NCBI RefSeq assembly: GCF_001642995.1
Contig: NZ_LOHS01000072.1
Span: 1-64,000 of the forward strand
DNA: 64,000 bases
Direction: 5' to 3'
DNA from: Streptomyces jeddahensis
Lineage (GTDB): Bacteria > Actinomycetota > Actinomycetes > Streptomycetales > Streptomycetaceae
A program made the position numbers and the translations under genes. Positions 1-8,917 of this stretch are shown piece after piece (positions within the stretch are counted from its first letter, which is position 1; each line of letters begins with the position of its first letter). Below the pieces are notes generated by a model. It saw only the letters and a list, made by a program, of their open reading frames with translations, had not been told where the DNA came from and did no database searches.

Positions 1-2
1 CC

Positions 3-2108
3 GCCGGGCCCGGGGGGCCTGCCGGTCCCGGGGGCCCTGCCCATCCCGGCGGTCCTGTGGGCAGCGCCGGCCCTGCCGGTCCCGGCCGCTCTGCCGGCCC
101 CGGCGGACCAGCCGCTCCCGTCGGCTCTGCCGGCCCCGGCGGCCCTGCCGGACCCGCCGGCCCTGTGGGCAGCGCCGGCGCTGAGCACTCCCAGCCCCAG
201 GCGGCCGAGCCCGACCCGCACCGGCCGCGTCCGGCGCCGCAGGGCGCTCCGCCGCCGCGGGGCGGCGAGAGTGCGCAGTGGGCCGATGCGAGGGCGATCG
301 CCGAGGCCGGGCACCGCCCGGGCGAGGCGGGGGCGCGCCCCGTGTCCGGGGTGCCCTCGCCCTCCCTCGGCCCGGCCGCGATGCAGCGCGACGGCGACCG
401 GCTGCGGTTCGTCGGGGCCGCGACCCGGCGTATCGCCCGCGGCATGGACCTCGACGAGATCGTGATGGGACTGTGCCGGGCCACCGTGCCGACGTTCTCC
501 GACGCGATCCTGGTGTATCTGCGCGACCCGCTGCCGGTCGGCGACGAGCGGCCTTCCGGGCCCCTGGTCCTGCGGCTGCGGCGCACCGACCGGCTGCGGC
601 GGATCGAGGACGGGACCGAGGACGCGGACACCGAGGGCGGCCTGCCCGGGCTGCTTCTCGGGCTGCAGCTGCAGCCCGACTTCGCGGCGACCGACCTGTG
701 CGAGGTGCTGCCGGGCGGTCCGCTCGCCGAGGTGCTCCGCGGCGTACGCCCCGTCTTCGCGGACACGCCCACCGCGCTGGGCGCGTTGCCCGAACTGCTG
801 GGCGTGGAGCGGCGGGGGCCCGGCGGGCAGCACACGATCCTCGCGCCGCTGCGCGGCCGCCGGCGCGTCATCGGTGCCGCGGTCTTCCTGCGCCGTGCCG
901 ACCGGCCGGCGTTCGAAACAGAGGACCTGCTGGTCGCCGCCCAGCTGGCCACGCACAGCGCGCTCGGCATCGACAAGGCGGTGCTGTACGACCGCGAGGC
1001 GTACATCGCGGACGAGCTGCAGCGCACGATGCTGCCCGAGTCGCTGCCCCAGCCGCACGGCGTGCGGCTCGCGTCGCGCTACCTGCCCGCGGCCGAGACG
1101 GCCCGCGTCGGCGGCGACTGGTACGACGCGATCCCGCTGCCCGGCAACCGCGTCGCCCTCGTCGTCGGCGACGTCATGGGCCACTCCATGACCTCGGCGG
1201 CGATCATGGGCCAGCTGCGGACGACCGCGCAGACCCTGGCCGGCCTGGACCTGCCCCCGCAAGAGGTGCTGCACCACCTCGACGAGCAGGCGCAGCGGCT
1301 CGGCACGGACCGCATGGCGACCTGCCTGTACGCGGTCTACGACCCGGTGACGCACCGCATCACCATCGCCAACGCGGGCCATCCCCCGCCGGTCCTGCTG
1401 CACCTCGGCGGGCGCGCGGAGGTGCTGCGGGTGCCCGCGGGCGCGCCGATCGGCGTGGGCGGCGTCGATTTCGAGGCCGTCGAACTCGACGCACCCGCCG
1501 GGGCCACGCTCCTGCTGTACACGGACGGTCTCGTCGAGTCCCGGCTGCGCGACGTGTGGACCGGCATAGAGCAGCTGCGCGAGCGCCTCTCCGCGACCGC
1601 GCAGCTGACAGGGCCGGACCACCCGCCGCCGCTGGAGGCGCTGTGCGACGAGGTCCTCGACATGCTCGGTCCGGGCGACCGGGACGACGACATCGCGCTG
1701 CTCGCCGCCCGCTTCAACGGGATCGCGCCGAGCGACGTCGCGTACTGGAACCTCGACCCCGAGGACGCGGCTCCGCGCAGGGCCCGCCGGCTGGCCCGCA
1801 AGGCGCTGGCCCGCTGGGACCTGGAAGAGCTGACGGACTCGGTGGAACTGCTGGTCAGCGAGGTCGTCACCAACGCCGTGCGCTACACGTCACGGCCGGT
1901 CACGCTGCGCCTGCTGCGCACCGACATGCTGCGCTGCGAGGTCGGCGACGACGTGCCCCAGCTGCCGCGGCTGCGTCAGGCGCGGGCCACGGACGAGGGC
2001 GGGCGCGGGCTCTTCCTGGTCAACAAGATGGCCCGCCGCTGGGGTGCGACCCGGCTGAGCACAGGGAAGGTGGTCTGGTTCGAGCTGCCGACACGTGCGT
2101 CGGGCTGA
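3..2108 (+). CDS. GAF-PP2C (SpoIIE-type) phosphatase with C-terminal HATPase, 5' end outside window
   Basis: Partial gene: the frame is open from the first bases, so the start lies upstream of the window and the GTG at 57 is only an internal codon. The visible 5' part (to about nt 190) encodes Gly-Ala-Pro-rich, collagen-like repeats. Next come a variable linker, a GAF-like sensory domain (about nt 410-960), a PP2C/SpoIIE phosphatase domain with its acidic metal-binding motifs GGDWYD (near 1112), VGDVMGHS (near 1165) and DRDDDIALL (near 1678), and a terminal HATPase domain with EVVTNAVRYT and GGRGLFLV. In Streptomyces such proteins are thought to reset anti-anti-sigma factors by dephosphorylation while the ATPase domain acts as an RsbW-like anti-sigma kinase. 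No cognate sigma or STAS gene is visible nearby. The family call is firm; the ligand and partners are unknown. Confidence 0.9.
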   Translation, partial: AGPGGPAGPGGPAHPGGPVGSAGPAGPGRSAGPGGPAAPVGSAGPGGPAGPAGPVGSAGAEHSQPQAAEPDPHRPRPAPQGAPPPRGGESAQWADARAIAEAGHRPGEAGARPVSGVPSPSLGPAAMQRDGDRLRFVGAATRRIARGMDLDEIVMGLCRATVPTFSDAILVYLRDPLPVGDERPSGPLVLRLRRTDRLRRIEDGTEDADTEGGLPGLLLGLQLQPDFAATDLCEVLPGGPLAEVLRGVRPVFADTPTALGALPELLGVERRGPGGQHTILAPLRGRRRVIGAAVFLRRADRPAFETEDLLVAAQLATHSALGIDKAVLYDREAYIADELQRTMLPESLPQPHGVRLASRYLPAAETARVGGDWYDAIPLPGNRVALVVGDVMGHSMTSAAIMGQLRTTAQTLAGLDLPPQEVLHHLDEQAQRLGTDRMATCLYAVYDPVTHRITIANAGHPPPVLLHLGGRAEVLRVPAGAPIGVGGVDFEAVELDAPAGATLLLYTDGLVESRLRDVWTGIEQLRERLSATAQLTGPDHPPPLEALCDEVLDMLGPGDRDDDIALLAARFNGIAPSDVAYWNLDPEDAAPRRARRLARKALARWDLEELTDSVELLVSEVVTNAVRYTSRPVTLRLLRTDMLRCEVGDDVPQLPRLRQARATDEGGRGLFLVNKMARRWGATRLSTGKVVWFELPTRASG

Positions 2109-2289
2109 GGCACCGCGGTACTTCTGGGACGTCCATGTCCCGGGGGCCTCGCGGCGGCCACCCGGGACTTTCGTACGAGTTTCAGGCTTGGACCCGGTCC
2201 AAATGTTGCCGACGTCGTGGTGGCGGAGTTGACTGCTGTGGTGGGCGAAGCGACCTGATCTATCCCAAATGCACGACGGGAGGACGCTC

Positions 2290-3753
2290 GTGACCGAAGC
2301 AGTACGGAAGGTCCCGTACACCACCACCAACGCCGGAATACCGGTGGAGAGCGACGAGCACTCGCTCACGGTCGGCGATACCGGCCCGATCCTCCTCCAG
2401 GACCACTACCTCATCGAGAAGATGGCCCAGTTCAACCGCGAACGGGTTCCCGAGCGGGTGGTGCACGCCAAGGGATCGGGTGCGTACGGAGTCTTCGAAG
2501 TCACCAACGACATCAGCCAGTTCACCAAGGCCGACCTCTTCCAGCCGGGGAAGCGGACGGAGATGCTGGCACGCTTCTCGACGGTCGCCGGGGAGCAGGG
2601 CTCGCCCGACACGTGGCGCGACCCGCGCGGCTTCGCGCTGAAGTTCTACACGGAGTACGGGAACTACGACCTGGTCGGCAACAACACGCCGGTCTTCTTC
2701 GTGCGCGACCCCCAGAAGTTCCAGGACTTCATCCGCTCCCAGAAGCGCCGCCCCGACAACGGCCTGCGCGACAACAACATGCAGTGGGACTTCTGGACGC
2801 TGTCCCCCGAGTCCGCGCACATGGTGACGTGGCTGATGGGCGACCGCGGCATCCCGAAGACGTACCGCAACATGAACGGCTACAGCTCCCACACCTATAT
2901 GTGGGTCAACGGCGGCGGCGAGAAGTTCTGGGTCAAGTACCACATCAAGACCGACCAGGGCATCGACTTCCTCACCCAGTCCGAGGCCGACGAACTCGCA
3001 GGCACGGACGGCGACATCCACCGCCGGGACCTGTTCGACTCGATCGCCTCCGGCAACGCCCCGTCGTGGACGATGCACGTGCAGGTCATGCCCTTCGAGG
3101 ACGCGCCGGACTACCGCTTCAACCCGTTCGACCTGACCAAGGTGTGGCCGCACGGCGACTACCCGCTGATCGAGGTCGGCCGGATGACCCTCAACAAGAA
3201 CCCGGATGATTTCTTCGTCCACATCGAGCAGGCCGCCTTCGAGCCCTCGAACATGGTGCCGGGCATCGGCCCGTCCCCGGACAAGATGCTGCTCGGCCGG
3301 CTCTTCTCGTACCCGGACACCCACCGCTACCGGATCGGCCCCAACTACGCGCAGCTCCCGCCGAACCGTCCGCGGTCGCCCGTCAACTCGTACGCGAAGG
3401 ACGGCCCCATGCGGTACGAGCCGGCGAACACCGGCGCCGTGTACGCGCCCAACTCGTACGGCGGCCCGGCCGCCGACGTGGGGACCTTCGGCGAACCCGC
3501 GGGCTGGCACGCGGCCGGCGAGATGGTCCGCGAGGCGTACAAGCTGCACCGCGAGGACGACGACTGGCGCCAGCCGGGCACGATGGTCAGGGAGGTCCTG
3601 GACGACGCGGCCCGCGAGCGCCTGGTGTCCAACGTCAGCGCCCACCTCACCGCCGGCGTCTCCCGCCCCATCCTCGACCGCGCCTTCCAGTACTGGCGCA
3701 ACATCGACAAGGAGTTGGGCGACCGAATCGCAAACCGAGTAAACGGCAGTTAA
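2290..3753 (+). CDS. katA: Catalase (heme monofunctional, KatA type)
   Basis: Decomposes hydrogen peroxide to water and oxygen with heme b, in the cytoplasm. The GTG at 2290 (487 aa) is chosen over the ATG at 2269 because GGGAGGA at 2278-2284 is a good ribosome site for the GTG and overlaps codons of the longer form. Visible family signatures are [13 protein letters not shown] with the catalytic His near residue 59, [10 protein letters not shown] with the distal Asn near 131, and the proximal heme-tyrosine motif [10 protein letters not shown] near 340. The length is that of a small-subunit catalase. No furA/catR-type repressor adjoins it, but oxyR-ahpCD lies 3-5 kb away, so the region forms a loose peroxide-defence cluster. 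Confidence 0.95.
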   Translation: MTEAVRKVPYTTTNAGIPVESDEHSLTVGDTGPILLQDHYLIEKMAQFNRERVPERVVHAKGSGAYGVFEVTNDISQFTKADLFQPGKRTEMLARFSTVAGEQGSPDTWRDPRGFALKFYTEYGNYDLVGNNTPVFFVRDPQKFQDFIRSQKRRPDNGLRDNNMQWDFWTLSPESAHMVTWLMGDRGIPKTYRNMNGYSSHTYMWVNGGGEKFWVKYHIKTDQGIDFLTQSEADELAGTDGDIHRRDLFDSIASGNAPSWTMHVQVMPFEDAPDYRFNPFDLTKVWPHGDYPLIEVGRMTLNKNPDDFFVHIEQAAFEPSNMVPGIGPSPDKMLLGRLFSYPDTHRYRIGPNYAQLPPNRPRSPVNSYAKDGPMRYEPANTGAVYAPNSYGGPAADVGTFGEPAGWHAAGEMVREAYKLHREDDDWRQPGTMVREVLDDAARERLVSNVSAHLTAGVSRPILDRAFQYWRNIDKELGDRIANRVNGS

Positions 3754-3844
3754 CCGTTATGGGCAATCGTTCCCACCGTTGCGGGCAGGCACGTCCCTAC
3801 CGTTGTGGGCAATCGTTCCGCATGGCGGAACGGGTGGGCACAAC
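3754..3844. repeat. Triplicated intergenic repeat plus imperfect palindrome
   Basis: Immediately after the catalase stop codon are three direct copies beginning CCGTT(A/G)(T/C)GGGCA, at about 3754, 3776 and 3800 (periods 22 and 24 bp). The third copy continues into an imperfect inverted repeat: GCGGAACGGGTGGGCACAAC at 3825-3844 is nearly the reverse complement of the third copy. It resembles an intergenic palindromic element I associate with many Streptomyces genomes (recalled, not searched). It may help terminate katA or be a mobile palindromic unit. Confidence 0.7.
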
Positions 3845-3888
3845 CCACGACGGCGGGTGGCATTACTCGTAGGGGTGCCGCAGGCAAA

Positions 3889-3929
3889 CGTAGGGCGCCC
3901 GGAACCCCATGGGCTCCGGGCGCCCTACG
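3889..3929. terminator. Strong hairpin between convergent katA and PBP genes
   Basis: A perfect 15-bp inverted repeat (3889-3903 with 3915-3929, 11-nt loop, core TAGGGCGCCCGGA) lies just past the 3' end of the leftward PBP gene (ends 3944) and 135 nt past the catalase stop. It has no U-tract, as usual for Streptomyces terminators, and its symmetry suits bidirectional termination. Confidence 0.75.
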
Positions 3930-3943
3930 GCGACTACGAGGCG

Positions 3944-6235
3944 TCAGCCGCCCCCATCCCGCGCGGACCCGGTCTGCTCCGGAATCCCAAACGTCGGCCT
4001 GGTCGCCGTAGGAGTCGGCTGCTCAGTCGTCGCCCCATCCGAAGGCTCAACGGTCGGCGCCTCCGTAGGCGCCTCACTCGTAGGCGCCTCGGTAGACGGC
4101 GCCGCACTGGTCTCCGGCGCCGACGGCGTGTCCGACGGCATCTCCGTGACGGTGGGCGTCGGCTCGACGGTCGGCGTGACGCCCGCCCCCATGTCCGTAT
4201 CGAGGTCGAACTCGCTCGTCGACCCCATCGCACCGAAGGTGTACGCGGCCCAGATCTCGGCCGGGAAGCCACCACCGTTGACCCGGCCGCCACCTGCCGT
4301 GCCCTTCAGCGAGACCTGCTTGCTCTCGTTCTTGGTGCCCACGGCGCCCTCGCCGAACAGTCCGACGGACGTGACGAGCTTCGGCGTGTAGCCGGTGAAC
4401 CAGGCCGACTTGTTGTTGTCGGACGTACCTGTCTTGCCCGCGACCTGCTGGCCGTCGCGGTTCGGGGCCTCGCGCACCGAGAGCCGGGCCGTACCGTCGT
4501 CGACCACGCCGGTGAGCACGGAGGTCACGGAGTCGGCGGCCTCGCGGCTGATCACCTGCTCGCCGATCGGGTTCGGGAAGTCGACCTCGCGGTCCTTGTG
4601 CTCGGCGGACTTCACGATCGCCGGGGTGACCTTCTTGCCGTGGTTGTCGAGCGTCGCGTAGACCCCGGCCATCTCCAGCGGGCTCGCGCCCATGGAGCCG
4701 AGGGTCTGCGCGGGCACGGCCTGCAGGCCGTCGACGTCCATGCCCAGCTCGCCCGCGGTCTTCATGACCTCGTCCATCCCGACGTCGACGCCCATCTGTG
4801 CGAAGACGGAGTTGATGGACTTGTTCATAGCGGTCTGCACGGTGACGTCGCCGTAGTTGACGTCGTCCTCGTTCGGCGGCGCGAACCCGACCTTCTTGCC
4901 GCCGTCCACGACGGGACGCTCGCTCGTGCCGTCGTAGACGGTGGACGCGGTGATCGGCTGGCCGTCCTGCGTCGTGGAGTCGTTCTCCAGCGCGGCCGCG
5001 AGGATCAGCGGCTTGAAGGTCGAGGCGACCTGGTAGTCACGGCGGGTGGCGTTGTTCTGGTAGTGCTTCACGTAGTCGACGCCGCCGTACATCGCGAGGA
5101 CCTTGCCGGTCTTCGGGTCGACGGACGCGGCTCCGGCCTGCACGTCCGCGTCGACGTCGCGCTCCTTGGGGTCGAGCTTGCTGGTGAGCTTCTTCTTGAC
5201 GGCCTGCTCGAGGAGCTTCTGCTTCTTCGGGTCGATGTTGAGCGTGATGGTCCAGCCGCCGGCGTCGACCACCGCCTTGGCCTCGTCCAGGTCGGCGGCG
5301 GTGCCGTCGGAGACGAGCTGCTTCTCCAGCGCCTCCTTGGCCGCGCCCACCAGATAGCCGGTCTGCCCCTCAAGGCCCGGTGCCGCCTTGGGCGCGTCCG
5401 GGACGGGGAACTTCAGGCCCTGGCGCTCGGAGGCGCCCAGCCAGTGCATCTCGACCATGTTGTTCAGCACGTAGTTCCAGCGCTGCTCGGCGAGCTTCTT
5501 GCCCTCGGCCGACGCGACCGCCCAGTCGTACTGGTTCGGGGCCTGCAGCAGCGCCGCGAGGTACGCGCCCTGCGCCACGTTCAGGTCCTCGGCGTCGATG
5601 CCGTAGTACGCCTGGGCCGCGGCCTGGATGCCGTAGGCGCCGCGGCCGTAGTAGCTGGTGTTGATGTACCCGGCCAGGATGTCGTTCTTGGACATCTGCT
5701 GGTCCACCTTGAGCGAGATGATCAGCTCTTTGAGCTTGCGGCTGACCGTCTGGTCCTGGGTGAGGTAGTAGTTCTTGACGTACTGCTGCGTGATCGTCGA
5801 ACCACCCTGCTTGCCCTTGCCCGAGAGCGTGTTGATCAGACCTCGGGCCGTGCCCTTCAGGTCCACGCCGCTGTCGCTGTAGAACGTCTTGTTCTCGGCG
5901 GCGACGAAGGTCCGCTGCACCTCCCTGGGGACCTTGTCGAGGTCCACGACCTCGCGGTTGAGGGCACCGTCGCGGGCCAGGATCGAGCCATCGCTGTACC
6001 GGTAGATGTTGCTCTGGATCCTCGCGTCCTCGTTGCCCGACGCGGGAACGTCGATGACCATGAACAGCACGACGAAGGCACCCATGCCCAGCAGGCAGAG
6101 CCCGAAGAACGTGCCGAGGATCTTCTTCCAGGTGAAGAGGCGGCGTATCACCCCGCGCTCAGCGCCGGACGAGCGCATGCGCGCCGCCCGGCGCGCACCG
6201 CGCTGCCGCGCTCGTCGCTCTTCCGCTCGTCCCAT
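3944..6235 (-). CDS. Class A (bifunctional) penicillin-binding protein
   Basis: A 763-aa type II membrane protein that polymerises glycan strands and cross-links peptidoglycan stems. A basic cytoplasmic N-terminus is followed by one membrane helix (about residues 38-62). The GT51 transglycosylase domain shows the catalytic-Glu motif AAENKTFY near 113 and GGSTITQQYVKN. The transpeptidase domain has STFKPL (SxxK, near 405), SIN and GKTGTSDN (near 603). After about residue 680 the tail is a Thr/Pro/Glu/Ser-rich low-complexity extension of about 80 residues, probably disordered and extracytoplasmic. Transcribed alone. The start at 6235 gives the complete basic leader; the ribosome site is weak, so a slightly later start is possible. 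Confidence 0.93.
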   Translation of the reverse strand: MGRAEERRARQRGARRAARMRSSGAERGVIRRLFTWKKILGTFFGLCLLGMGAFVVLFMVIDVPASGNEDARIQSNIYRYSDGSILARDGALNREVVDLDKVPREVQRTFVAAENKTFYSDSGVDLKGTARGLINTLSGKGKQGGSTITQQYVKNYYLTQDQTVSRKLKELIISLKVDQQMSKNDILAGYINTSYYGRGAYGIQAAAQAYYGIDAEDLNVAQGAYLAALLQAPNQYDWAVASAEGKKLAEQRWNYVLNNMVEMHWLGASERQGLKFPVPDAPKAAPGLEGQTGYLVGAAKEALEKQLVSDGTAADLDEAKAVVDAGGWTITLNIDPKKQKLLEQAVKKKLTSKLDPKERDVDADVQAGAASVDPKTGKVLAMYGGVDYVKHYQNNATRRDYQVASTFKPLILAAALENDSTTQDGQPITASTVYDGTSERPVVDGGKKVGFAPPNEDDVNYGDVTVQTAMNKSINSVFAQMGVDVGMDEVMKTAGELGMDVDGLQAVPAQTLGSMGASPLEMAGVYATLDNHGKKVTPAIVKSAEHKDREVDFPNPIGEQVISREAADSVTSVLTGVVDDGTARLSVREAPNRDGQQVAGKTGTSDNNKSAWFTGYTPKLVTSVGLFGEGAVGTKNESKQVSLKGTAGGGRVNGGGFPAEIWAAYTFGAMGSTSEFDLDTDMGAGVTPTVEPTPTVTEMPSDTPSAPETSAAPSTEAPTSEAPTEAPTVEPSDGATTEQPTPTATRPTFGIPEQTGSARDGGG

Positions 6236-6541
6236 GGGTCCGTAACGCTCCGCTTCGTTCTCGTATGTCCGGCAACCGCATCAGCAGACGCATCAGCGGC
6301 CTCACGGGCATACAGGCCAAGTCAGCTTCGAAAGCTAACACCGCACCCTGGGGCAAAGGTCCCTCGATCCGGTCTTTTCCGGACGTGAGAATCAGCACCT
6401 GTCCCCATGGGAACCGACGAGCAGAACGCCCCGAAGGTTGCGTCCGAGCGGCTCACAAGTAACCCACAGCATCACGAATGCCGCCCACGCGAAGATCCTT
6501 CCGAAACGCGAGCAGTCCGCGGCCGGCGCCGTCCCTGCGGG
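6236..6541. other. Intergenic region upstream of the PBP gene
   Basis: 306 bp between the leftward PBP start and the end of oxyR. On the minus strand it holds a direct repeat (CTGATGCG, twice, 12 bp apart) and a small inverted repeat AGCTT-TCG-AAGCT near 6330-6345. No coding potential consistent with the neighbours was seen. It presumably carries the PBP promoter; I cannot assign -35/-10 boxes with confidence. Confidence 0.4.
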
Positions 6542-7522
6542 TCAGAGCACCCGCACGGGCAGCGGCCGCAACGCCTCCCGCAGGGCGGCGGCAAGCTCCT
6601 CGTACTCCGCGCTCCGCGCCGCTCCGGTCCGCATCGCCAGCGCGATGCGGCGGCTGGGCGCGGGCTCGGCGAAGTACCCGGTGAGCAGCTGGTTGCTGCG
6701 GCTGGTCTCCACCTTCACGGCGGTGCGCGGCAGCAGGGTCACGCCCACACCGCCCGCGACGAGCTGGACGAGCGTCGAAAGACCGGCCGCCGTCGTCGTC
6801 ACCGGGGCGTCGTCGCGGCCCGCCTCCCGGCAGATCTCGAGGGCCTGGTCCCGCAGGCAGTGCCCCTCGTCGAGCAGCAGCAGCTTCAGCTCCCGCAGAG
6901 CATCGCGCGGAATGCCCTCGCGCCCGCCGAGCCAGTGGTCGAGCGGCGTGACCAGCACGAAGTCCTCGTCGAACAGCGGCAGCTCGGTGACGCCGGGGAC
7001 GCCGAGCGGCACGGCCAGCAGCAGTAGATCGAGCCGCCCGGCAGCGAGCCCGTCCAGCAGGGACGCGGTCTGCTCCTCGTGCACCTGGAGATCGAGATCC
7101 GGATACCTGTCGTGGAGCAGCCGGAGCACGGTCGGCAGCAGATACGGGGCCACGGTCGGGATCACACCGAGCCGGAGCTCGCCCGTGAAGGGCGCACGGA
7201 GCGCCTCGGCCTCCTCGATCAGCGCCCCGACCTCGGCCAGCACGGCCTTCGCCCGCGTGGCGAGCCGCTCCCCCGCGGGCGACAGGAGCACCTTGCGCGT
7301 CGTCCGCTCCAGGAGTTGTACGTCGAGGGCCTCCTCCAGCGCCGAGACGGCGCCGGACAGCGCGGGCTGGCTCATGCCGATGGCGGCGGCCGCGTCGCGG
7401 AAGTGAAGATGCTCTGCCACGGCGGCGAAGGCACGCAGCTGCGCAAGGGTGGGCTGACGGGCCCGTCCGCCGCCCGGCACCACCGCACTCCGCTTGTTCA
7501 CCTGTCGCTCACCACCCTGCAC
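6542..7522 (-). CDS. oxyR: LysR-family peroxide sensor OxyR
   Basis: Up to 326 aa, with an N-terminal winged HTH (PTLAQLRAFAAVAEHLHF...AAIGMSQPALS) and a C-terminal LysR substrate domain. The redox signature DEGHCLRDQALEICRE gives two cysteines nine residues apart, as in OxyR C199/C208, so it is called OxyR rather than a generic LysR. It is divergent from ahpC-ahpD, its classic target, across a 196-bp shared promoter region. The start is uncertain: ATG 7522 is the longest form, but a GTG at 7501 preceded by GGTGGTGAG would remove seven non-conserved residues. Expected to bind the intergenic region and activate ahpCD on oxidation. Confidence 0.92.
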   Translation of the reverse strand: MQGGERQVNKRSAVVPGGGRARQPTLAQLRAFAAVAEHLHFRDAAAAIGMSQPALSGAVSALEEALDVQLLERTTRKVLLSPAGERLATRAKAVLAEVGALIEEAEALRAPFTGELRLGVIPTVAPYLLPTVLRLLHDRYPDLDLQVHEEQTASLLDGLAAGRLDLLLLAVPLGVPGVTELPLFDEDFVLVTPLDHWLGGREGIPRDALRELKLLLLDEGHCLRDQALEICREAGRDDAPVTTTAAGLSTLVQLVAGGVGVTLLPRTAVKVETSRSNQLLTGYFAEPAPSRRIALAMRTGAARSAEYEELAAALREALRPLPVRVL

Positions 7523-7718
7523 GGACTGTCACCGCCCACTCTTTCTCGTCCCGCATCGTCCACCGCCATCGGTTACTCACCGCGACTGATAGCCGCCGCC
7601 AATCAACCTGACCGAGTCTAGCTATTTCACTAATCAATGCAGCGTGTGCCACCCTCGTGATCAGTCCAACCCATGGAAATCCCGTCAGCGGGATTCCCTT
7701 TTGCTGCAAGGAGAGCGC
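7523..7718. promoter_or_regulatory. Divergent oxyR / ahpC control region
   Basis: 196 bp between divergent genes, with a noticeably AT-richer core around 7605-7640 containing GACTCGGT-like and CTAGCTATTTCACTAATC elements. LysR operators are loosely T-N11-A with interrupted dyads; ATAG/CTAT half sites occur (GATAG near 7586 and CTAT near 7620) but are not spaced like the E. coli OxyR site. Treated as the probable OxyR-controlled promoter region on context. Confidence 0.5.
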
Positions 7719-8273
7719 GTGCTCACTGTCGGTGACCAGTTCCCCACGTACGACCTGACTGCCTGTGTGTCGCTGGAGAGCGGCAAGGAGTTCGAGCAGA
7801 TCAACCACAAGTCCTACGAGGGCAAGTGGCGCGTGGTGTTCTTCTGGCCGAAGGACTTCACCTTCGTGTGCCCCACCGAGATCGCGGCCTTCGGCAAGCT
7901 GAACGACGAGTTCGCCGACCGCGACGCCCAGATCCTCGGCGTCTCGGGCGACTCGGAGTTCGTGCACCACGCCTGGCGCAAGGACCACGCCGACCTGCGT
8001 GACCTGCCCTTCCCGATGCTCGCCGACTCGAAGCACGAGCTGATGCGCGACTGCGGCGTCGAGGGCGAGGACGGCTTCGCGCAGCGCGCGGTCTTCATCG
8101 TCGACCCGAACAACGAGATCCAGTTCACCATGGTGACCGCGGGCTCCGTCGGCCGTAACCCCAAGGAGGTCCTGCGGGTCCTCGACGCGCTGCAGACCGA
8201 CGAGCTGTGCCCCTGCAACTGGAAGCAGGGCGAGGAGACCCTCGACCCGGTCAAGCTCCTCGCCGGCGAGTGA
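7719..8273 (+). CDS. ahpC: Alkyl hydroperoxide reductase AhpC (2-Cys peroxiredoxin)
   Basis: 184 aa from the GTG at 7719, chosen because AAGGAG (7708-7713) sits five bases upstream and the product then begins LTVGDQFPTYDL as in the family. The peroxidatic cysteine is in DFTFVCPTE (about residue 46) and the resolving cysteine in CPCNWKQG near the C-terminus. It reduces hydrogen peroxide, alkyl peroxides and peroxynitrite, and in actinobacteria is re-reduced by AhpD, encoded 21 bp downstream. Probably co-transcribed with ahpD under divergent OxyR. Confidence 0.97.
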   Translation: MLTVGDQFPTYDLTACVSLESGKEFEQINHKSYEGKWRVVFFWPKDFTFVCPTEIAAFGKLNDEFADRDAQILGVSGDSEFVHHAWRKDHADLRDLPFPMLADSKHELMRDCGVEGEDGFAQRAVFIVDPNNEIQFTMVTAGSVGRNPKEVLRVLDALQTDELCPCNWKQGEETLDPVKLLAGE

Positions 8274-8294
8274 ACGAAAGCGGTCTGAACTGAC

Positions 8295-8828
8295 ATGGCT
8301 CTCGACGAACTGAAGTCCGCCGTACCGGACTACGCCAAGGACCTGCGCCTGAACCTCGGTTCGGTGATCGGCAACTCGGATCTGCCGCAGCAGCAGCTGT
8401 GGGGCACGGTGCTCGCGTGCGCGATCGCGTCCCGTTCCCCCCGCGTCCTGCGCGAGCTCGAGCCCGAGGCGAAGGCGAACCTCTCGCCCGAGGCGTACAC
8501 CGCGGCCAAGTCGGCCGCCGCCATCATGGCGATGAATAACGTCTTCTACCGCACGCGCCACCTGCTCTCCGACCCGGAGTACGGGACGCTGCGCGCCGGC
8601 CTGCGGATGAACGTCATCGGCAACCCGGGTGTGGAGAAGGTCGACTTCGAGCTCTGGTCGCTCGCGGTGTCCGCGATCAACGGCTGCGGGCAGTGCCTCG
8701 ACTCGCACGAGCAGGTGCTCCGCAAGGCGGGCGTCGACCGCGAGACGATCCAGGAGGCGTTCAAGATCGCGGCGGTGATCCAGGCGGTCGGCACGACGCT
8801 GGATGCGGAGGCGGTGCTGGCCGAGTAG
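8295..8828 (+). CDS. ahpD: Alkyl hydroperoxide reductase AhpD
   Basis: 177-aa carboxymuconolactone-decarboxylase-fold protein with the catalytic thioredoxin-like motif [12 protein letters not shown] (CxxC plus His). It passes electrons from a lipoyl/dihydrolipoamide system to AhpC. The start ATG lies 21 bp after the ahpC stop, so the two form an operon. Length and motif match actinobacterial AhpD closely; no anomaly seen. Confidence 0.96.
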   Translation: MALDELKSAVPDYAKDLRLNLGSVIGNSDLPQQQLWGTVLACAIASRSPRVLRELEPEAKANLSPEAYTAAKSAAAIMAMNNVFYRTRHLLSDPEYGTLRAGLRMNVIGNPGVEKVDFELWSLAVSAINGCGQCLDSHEQVLRKAGVDRETIQEAFKIAAVIQAVGTTLDAEAVLAE

Positions 8829-8861
8829 GCCCGCCTCCTGAATCGGCGGCTTCGCCGCCTC

Positions 8862-8912
8862 GTCCTCAAGCGCCGGACGGGCTGAAAATCAGCCCGTCCG
8901 GCGCTTGAGGAC
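8862..8912. repeat. Perfect 24-bp palindromic Streptomyces-type repeat, probable terminator
   Basis: Arms 8862-8885 and 8889-8912 are perfect reverse complements with a 3-nt loop; the arm core is CAAGCGCCGGACGGGCTGA. It lies between convergent ahpD (ends 8828) and the permease gene (ends 8918), so it likely terminates both. A second short hairpin, GGCGGCTTCGCCGCC, precedes it at about 8846-8860. Part of the same arm sequence recurs, interrupted, near 56623-56675. Confidence 0.85.
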
Positions 8913-8917
8913 TGTTC

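Noticed and set aside
3779..6388. An 869-codon open frame on the + strand opposite the PBP gene
   Set aside because: Antisense to a gene with all PBP motifs; composition is the Val/Arg/Leu/Gly pattern typical of reverse-complement high-GC coding. Similar long frames at 16704-19886, 18655-21015, 37376-39382 and 39805-41553 are rejected for the same reason.
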